Of a stretch of 64,000 nt of DNA, positions 60,184-64,000 are shown one piece after another (the stretch's first letter is position 1; each line of letters starts with the position of its first letter). The stretch is taken from the NCBI RefSeq assembly GCF_041431415.1, contig NZ_CP107845.1, forward strand, positions 744,001-808,000, in the 5' to 3' direction. This DNA is from Streptomyces sp. NBC_00513 (lineage in GTDB: Bacteria; Actinomycetota; Actinomycetes; Streptomycetales; Streptomycetaceae). Position numbers and translations under genes: made by a program. The notes beneath the pieces were generated by a model. The model worked only from the letters and a program-made list of their open reading frames with translations, had not been told where the DNA came from and ran no database searches.

Positions 60184-60786
60184 TCAGGTGTTGAGGAGGC
60201 GGTTGAAGAAAGAGCGGTAGCGCTGCAGTGCGAGGCGCAGGTCCTCGGTGGCCACCTGTTCGCCGCGGTCCCACTGGCCCTCCAGGTCCTGCTTGTGCGC
60301 GGAGAACGTCCGGGCGAGTTCCTGCATCACCTCGGCCACCAGGGTGTCGGCGGATCGCACCGCCTCCTGCGGGTCGTCCACGAAGCGCCCCTGGATCTCG
60401 CTCCACTGCTTGCGCAGGCCGTCCGCGTCGGCTCCCCCGAGCAGCGGCTCGTCCGATTCGCCGGCGCCGACCTCGTCGGTGCGCACCTCGGTTCGCGCCG
60501 GCTCGTCCCGCAGGACGTCCCGGCCGAACGCCGTCGGGTCGTCCGCCGAGACCTCACGCGGGTCGTCCCGTACGCCGTCCAGGGGGTCGGCCGGCAGGCC
60601 GTCCCGGCCGAACCCGCGCGGGTCCTCGCGCGGGTCGTCGCGTATGACGTCGCCCTCGGTCCCGGCTGTGGTGTCGGCGCCACCGGGATACACCGAGGAG
60701 CCGCGCTCGGCACCCGGGTGGGCGAGGTTCTCCGTGGTCAGGCGGCCCTCGACGGGTCGGCCGGTCGTGTCTTCGTCCTCGCGCAT
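60184..60786 (-). CDS. acidic hypothetical protein with helical C-terminal module
   Basis: A 200-residue protein. The first 110 residues are Asp/Gly/Arg/Pro-rich with recurring RDDPRE and FGRDGLP/FGRDVLR units, so probably disordered. The C-terminal 80 residues are helical: LRKQWSEIQGRFVDDPQEAV, RSADTLVAEVMQELARTFSA, ATEDLRLALQRYRSFFNRLL. The module matches that of the preceding gene (W..IQ..FVD.P...V..AD.LV, then a terminal helix ending RYR..F..LL). One base separates the two genes, so they are co-translated. Confidence 0.75.
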   Translation of the reverse strand: MREDEDTTGRPVEGRLTTENLAHPGAERGSSVYPGGADTTAGTEGDVIRDDPREDPRGFGRDGLPADPLDGVRDDPREVSADDPTAFGRDVLRDEPARTEVRTDEVGAGESDEPLLGGADADGLRKQWSEIQGRFVDDPQEAVRSADTLVAEVMQELARTFSAHKQDLEGQWDRGEQVATEDLRLALQRYRSFFNRLLNT

Positions 60787-60787
60787 G

Positions 60788-61336
60788 TCATCGGCTCCCT
60801 TGGTTCGTGTTCGTCAGCAGGTCGTCGAACAGGGCGCGGTAGTGCACCATCGCCCCGCGGAGTTCCTCGGTCGTCGTCTCGCCCTCGCCACTGCGCACGT
60901 TGACCTCGTGGGCCGCCCGGTAGTGCTCGAGGGCGCGTCCGTGTTCGACGGACAGGTCACGCAGTTGTCCGTCGAACCCGTCCGCCGGGTAGCCGCGCTC
61001 CCGCATCAGCCGGGACACGAGCTCGTCGGCCCGGGCGACCGACCCTTCCGGGCGGTCCACGAAGGCTTCCTGTACGCCCCGCCACTCCTCGGCGTACTCC
61101 GTCCGGCGTTCGGCCGGCAGGTCCTTGATCTCGAACGTGTCGTGGCGCTGCTGCCGCGCCCGCAGCTCGCGGTCGGCCGCCATTCGGCTGCCGGCGGCCT
61201 CGGCCGTCCGGTCGTATTCGGGGCCGAACTGCCGCTGGAGGTTCCTGCGGCGCGTGAACAACCACAGCCCCGCGGCGAGGGCGACGAGCACCAGCGCGGC
61301 GGGAATGATGATCGCGATGAGTGTGCTTGTGTTCAT
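60788..61336 (-). CDS. membrane-anchored protein with helical C-terminal module
   Basis: A 182-residue protein. One N-terminal membrane helix (LIAIIIPAALVLVALAAGLW), a basic stretch, then a coiled region: YAEEWRGVQEAFVDRPEGSV, ARADELVSRLMRERGYPADG, MVHYRALFDDLL. The W-x-x-VQ/IQ-x-x-FVD-x-P block also occurs in the following gene. The two products may interact at the membrane. Known families do not come to mind with certainty. Confidence 0.75.
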   Translation of the reverse strand: MNTSTLIAIIIPAALVLVALAAGLWLFTRRRNLQRQFGPEYDRTAEAAGSRMAADRELRARQQRHDTFEIKDLPAERRTEYAEEWRGVQEAFVDRPEGSVARADELVSRLMRERGYPADGFDGQLRDLSVEHGRALEHYRAAHEVNVRSGEGETTTEELRGAMVHYRALFDDLLTNTNQGSR

Positions 61337-61524
61337 GCTGGCCTCCAGGCCGCGGCCTCGTCTCTTCGGTTGCTGAGGCGGCTGCCCGCAACCCCCGGGC
61401 ACAAACCCGCCGGGGTGGAGTCGAGATGAGTGGGTGTCGGTGGGTGGGGTGGCAGGGGCCACCGGTGCGCGCGCCGTCCTCGGGAGTGGCGTGTCCACGC
61501 CTCGGCGGGTCGCGTGACGCGCTT

Positions 61525-61935
61525 TCAGTTCATGTGCGGGTGCGGCGGACCGGCGGGGTGGAAACAGGCGGTGATCGCCTTGCCGCCGTGGCAGGCGTGC
61601 ACGTCCCAGGTGTCGGCGAGCGTCGCCACGATGCCCAGGCCGCGCCCGGAGGTCGCTCCGTCGCCGGCCTCGCGCGGCTCGGGCAGGCGGGGGTCGTCGT
61701 CGGCCACGCTGACGTGCAGGCAGCTGCCGTCCCAGGTCAGCACCAGATGTGCGGCGCCATCGGTGTGCAGGTGCGCGTTGGTGACCAACTCGGACACGGT
61801 GAGCAGGACGGAGTGCACGGTGTCCGGTGCTTCCCGTGCCCACGGAAGGGTGTCGAGGTGTTCGTCCGTCCAGCGGCGTGCCGCACGGACTCCTTGGGCG
61901 ATGGGGAACGAGCGTGCCCATCCGACCGCTTTCAT
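61525..61935 (-). CDS. ATP-binding protein, RsbW/HATPase_c type
   Basis: A 136-residue histidine-kinase-like ATPase of the anti-sigma-factor (RsbW/SpoIIAB) kind. N-box: SVLLTVSELVTNAHLHTDG; G1 box: VSVADDDPRLPEP; G2 box: GRGLGIVATLAD. All ATP-binding parts are present. Streptomyces have dozens of these, acting on anti-anti-sigma partners. No STAS or PP2C partner is near by. ATG at 61935. Confidence 0.92.
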   Translation of the reverse strand: MKAVGWARSFPIAQGVRAARRWTDEHLDTLPWAREAPDTVHSVLLTVSELVTNAHLHTDGAAHLVLTWDGSCLHVSVADDDPRLPEPREAGDGATSGRGLGIVATLADTWDVHACHGGKAITACFHPAGPPHPHMN

Positions 61936-61990
61936 GACCACTGGCTCCACCTCCCGCCTGTTTCGGACCGCACGGGCTGTGTGCCCGTCA

Positions 61991-62035
61991 CTCGTGTGGC
62001 CGGCTCTCGTATGGCCGGCTCTCGTGTGGCTGTCA
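61991..62035 (+). repeat. 15-bp tandem repeat, three units
   Basis: CTCGTGTGGCCGGCT, CTCGTATGGCCGGCT and a third, diverged copy (CTCGTGTGGCTGTCA) lie between the HATPase and SsgA-like genes. Confidence 0.7.
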
Positions 62036-62090
62036 CCCGCGTACCCGTCGCCGTGTCGGGCATGCACCGGGCCGGCCGGCGCCGGGCATC

Positions 62091-62510
62091 TCATTCGACG
62101 GCGAACACCTCGGCGAGGAAGCCGTCCACGTCCTGGTTCTCCTCACCCGCGGCCACCATGGCGTAGGTCTGTTCCAGGAACCGCGACACCGCGCCGGCGT
62201 CCGCGAGCAGCACCGCTCGCCCCTGACCCGACGAGGGGTCGCCCCGCAGCTCGAAGCGGACGGCGGCATCCGCGCCGTCGCGCTGCGGTCGCAGGGTGAC
62301 GTCTCCCTCCCCCACGGGCCGGCGCAGCCCGTCGGCCAGCATCTGGCGGTCCAGGTACCACTGAGCCAGGAAGGTCTCGCCGTACACGAACCGTGCCCGG
62401 ACCGCGTGCGGGTCGCTGCCTTCGTAAGTCATCCGGGCCTCGACGACGAGCGGGAGTCCCGCTTCCTCTTCCAGACGCATCGAAATCGTGTCCGACACAC
62501 AGGTCTTCAC
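62091..62510 (-). CDS. SsgA family sporulation/cell-division regulator
   Basis: A 139-residue SsgA-like protein. Family pieces: LPLVVEARMTYEGSDPHAVR, ARFVYGETFLAQWYLDRQML, ADGLRRPVGEGDVTLRPQRD, and ADAGAVSRFLEQTYAMV. These proteins steer septum placement and cell-wall synthesis in sporulating hyphae and occur only in morphologically complex actinobacteria. GTG start preceded by CGGAGG. It is not ssgB itself as far as can be judged. Confidence 0.94.
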   Translation of the reverse strand: MKTCVSDTISMRLEEEAGLPLVVEARMTYEGSDPHAVRARFVYGETFLAQWYLDRQMLADGLRRPVGEGDVTLRPQRDGADAAVRFELRGDPSSGQGRAVLLADAGAVSRFLEQTYAMVAAGEENQDVDGFLAEVFAVE

Positions 62511-62582
62511 ATGGGCCTCCGGAACGCGGGCGGTGGATTCATCCGCCTGCCCTCGGAACGCCCCCTCATGCCTGGCCGGTTC

Positions 62583-63122
62583 TCAGTCCTCGGAGGTGTA
62601 GCGGAAGCGGGCCCACAGGGGCAGGAGGAACCAGCAGACGAGGAACCAGAGGAACACGCCGGCCACGATCCAGGGCGCGAGCATGTTGTGGGTGGCGACC
62701 CGCAGGACGAGCAGCAGGGCGGTCACGAGGGTGGCCAGCAACAGGACGAGTCCCACGAAGGTGAGCCGGGAGGCCCAGGCCACGGCCTGTGGCTTGATGC
62801 GGCGGCCCGAGACGATGCGGTGGAAGGCGACCGGGGCGATCAGGGCACCGGTGGCGAGCGATCCCAGGACGACGGTGATGATGTAGATCGTCTTGTCGGT
62901 CGAGGGGAGCCCGTGGAAGAGCGGGGTGAAGACCACGGTCAGGAGGAAGCCGAAGAGGATCTGCACTCCGGTCTGAGCCACGCGTATCTCTTGTACGAGC
63001 TCCTGCCATTGGCGGTCGGCGCGTTCCTCCGGGCTCTCGCCCCTGCCGTCGTGCGCATGTCCCTGGCCGGCCACGGGGGTCTTGCCCCCGTCGTCGGACG
63101 CGGCCTGTGCGTGGTCCGCCAT
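62583..63122 (-). CDS. DUF6328 family membrane protein
   Basis: A 179-residue protein. After a polar N-terminus come four membrane helices: GVQILFGFLLTVVFTPLFHG, YIITVVLGSLATGALIAPVA, LTFVGLVLLLATLVTALLLV, and WIVAGVFLWFLVCWFLLPLW. The block RADRQWQELVQEIRVAQTGV followed by QILFGFLLT is the hallmark of DUF6328. Function unknown. ATG at 63122. Confidence 0.9.
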   Translation of the reverse strand: MADHAQAASDDGGKTPVAGQGHAHDGRGESPEERADRQWQELVQEIRVAQTGVQILFGFLLTVVFTPLFHGLPSTDKTIYIITVVLGSLATGALIAPVAFHRIVSGRRIKPQAVAWASRLTFVGLVLLLATLVTALLLVLRVATHNMLAPWIVAGVFLWFLVCWFLLPLWARFRYTSED

Positions 63123-63300
63123 GATGATGTCCCTTCTGGCGGCCTTCCGGCCGCGCGGGCGTGGGTCCGCGGGGCGCGGTGGGGAGCCGACCTCCCGAAA
63201 TCATCGAACGCATGCCCGGGCGAACGCGTCTCACACCCGGTCGGATCCCGCGTGCGGCGCCCGCCCGCGGGGGCCGCCGGAACGGCCGCACAGGCGGGTG

Positions 63301-63330
63301 GGGGTGGACACCGTGATCGGTGTCCACCCC
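63301..63330. terminator. hairpin in the gap between DUF6328 and DUF6131 genes
   Basis: A 12-bp perfect stem (GGGGTGGACACC with its complement) and a six-base loop. The gap 63123-63449 has no gene. Confidence 0.6.
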
Positions 63331-63372
63331 TCGTCTCCGTGTGTGGGCTCTCATCCGCGCGTGGAACGAACG

Positions 63373-63411
63373 ACCGGCCCGGTGCGTGTGGTTGCCACGT
63401 ACCGGGCCGGT
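63373..63411 (-). terminator. terminator of the DUF6131 gene
   Basis: Arms ACCGGCCCGGT and ACCGGGCCGGT, extended by CGTG/CACG with a one-base bulge, lie 40 bases beyond the stop of the minus-strand DUF6131 gene. Confidence 0.65.
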
Positions 63412-63449
63412 GTGGGACGGCCGTGAAGGACACCGCCTACCGGCGCCGC

Positions 63450-63605
63450 CTAGTAGTAATGCTTGCGTCCGCCCAGCGCGTGCCCCATGGCGCCCAGGAT
63501 CCACAGGATCAGGCCTACGACGATGAGGATGATCCCGATGGTGTACAGGATGCTGATGTGGGCCACGATCGCGACGATGAGCAGGATTACTCCGAGGATG
63601 ATCAC
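63450..63605 (-). CDS. DUF6131-like small membrane protein
   Basis: A 51-residue protein of two helices: VIILGVILLIVAIVAHISIL and IGIILIVVGLILWILGAMGH, ending in ALGGRKHYY. This matches the short DUF6131 proteins of Streptomyces. GTG start with GGAGG six bases before it. A role in envelope stress is possible but unproven. Confidence 0.85.
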   Translation of the reverse strand: MIILGVILLIVAIVAHISILYTIGIILIVVGLILWILGAMGHALGGRKHYY

Positions 63606-63680
63606 GGTGCCCTCCGATTTTCGCGTAATGATTCTTCACTGTGGACCCGGCGGCCACACGGCTCCGGGGTGGGGGACGGA

Positions 63681-64000
63681 TCAGTGTCCGAACAGGTGCC
63701 GCCTTCGAGGGACTCCTCCCGCGGGGCGGGACTCGTCGGTGGGCGGGGCTTGGTTGGCGGGGGCTGGGGTGGGGGCCGGATCGGCCGGGGACCGGGTGGG
63801 CGCGACCCCGGTCGCGGGGTCCCGAGCCGGTACGGCCCCGGTGTCCTCGGCCGCTTCCTCGCGGGCGCTGATCAACTGATCGCGTTCCGCTCGGGCGGCC
63901 GCCTCTTGTCGACGTGATTCGCCGAGTTCGGCACGCGCGGTCCGCCCCTGCCTGAAGGCACGGCGGGCACCCGCCAGCAACAGGAGGAGACCGAACAGCA
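63681..64000 (-). CDS. partial protein with N-terminal membrane segment, 5' end beyond the window
   Basis: The frame is open through the right edge. Its visible N-terminal part reads LFGLLLLLAGARRAFRQGRT (a membrane helix then basic residues), a coiled stretch ESRRQEAAARAERDQLISAR, and a Pro/Ala/Thr-rich tail to RRRHLFGH. The start codon is not in the window. A small membrane-anchored envelope protein is likely. Confidence 0.6.
   Translation of the reverse strand, partial: LFGLLLLLAGARRAFRQGRTARAELGESRRQEAAARAERDQLISAREEAAEDTGAVPARDPATGVAPTRSPADPAPTPAPANQAPPTDESRPAGGVPRRRHLFGH

Overview
The window is about 72% GC and carries genes that point firmly to a Streptomyces (or close relative): a mycothione reductase gene, an SsgA-like sporulation protein, a complete ectoine/hydroxyectoine operon, two secreted GH18 chitinases, small actinobacterial membrane proteins (DUF6131, DUF6328 types) and many GTG starts. 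I see no rRNA, CRISPR array, insertion sequence or prophage. Long open frames lie antisense to most genes, as expected at this GC, and were left out. All calls come from reading the sequence; no database search was run.

Layout. 0-9.5 kb: housekeeping and accessory single genes (an AIG2-SGNH fusion, a RidA-M20 peptidase pair, an HxlR regulator, a carotenoid oxygenase overlapping a shortened GIY-YIG gene, an aberrant tRNA-Gly, a VOC protein). 9.5-15.9 kb: the most unusual locus. It holds an ATP-grasp ligase, a glucan-water-dikinase-like phosphotransferase and an MFS exporter on one strand, facing a PAS/LuxR regulator. 16-28.8 kb: chitinase; a MarR-regulated drug pump with carboxypeptidase-regulatory repeats followed by a YceI protein carrying the same kind of module; DUF2252; Dps with a sigma-B-like promoter; a frameshifted mycothione reductase; a CBM-GH18 chitinase; an AraC regulator. 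29-36 kb: an enolase-family remnant, a DJ-1/PfpI protein, a secreted PLC-propeller protein, and small stress proteins (CsbD, a 53-aa hydrophobic protein, a cold-shock protein). 36-40.3 kb: a ferredoxin-P450 pair with a TetR regulator and a clear palindromic operator, then a MarR-MFS pair. 40.3-45.1 kb: an Nramp-like transporter and ectABCD, all on the minus strand. 45.5-57.4 kb: hydrolase, RelE/DUF6247 toxin-antitoxin-like pair, BrkB protein, CASTOR/POLLUX-like channel, MFS, polysaccharide deacetylase, SRPBCC, aldehyde dehydrogenase. 57.5-64 kb: a cell-envelope and stress group (FxLYD-like lipoprotein, AI-2E permease, two paired proteins sharing a C-terminal module, RsbW-like ATPase, SsgA-like, DUF6328, DUF6131).

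How the genes work together. Three themes recur: stress protection (ectoine, Dps, CsbD, cold shock, mycothiol, sigma-B-like promoters); chitin use, with one promoter carrying the classic chitinase repeat; and small regulator-plus-efflux or regulator-plus-oxidase units whose operators are visible in the intergenic DNA. The 10-15.9 kb locus is the best candidate for an undescribed system. It combines a carboxylate-amine ligase, a phosphohistidine dikinase and an exporter, which suggests a small amide- or peptide-like molecule that is phosphorylated and exported.
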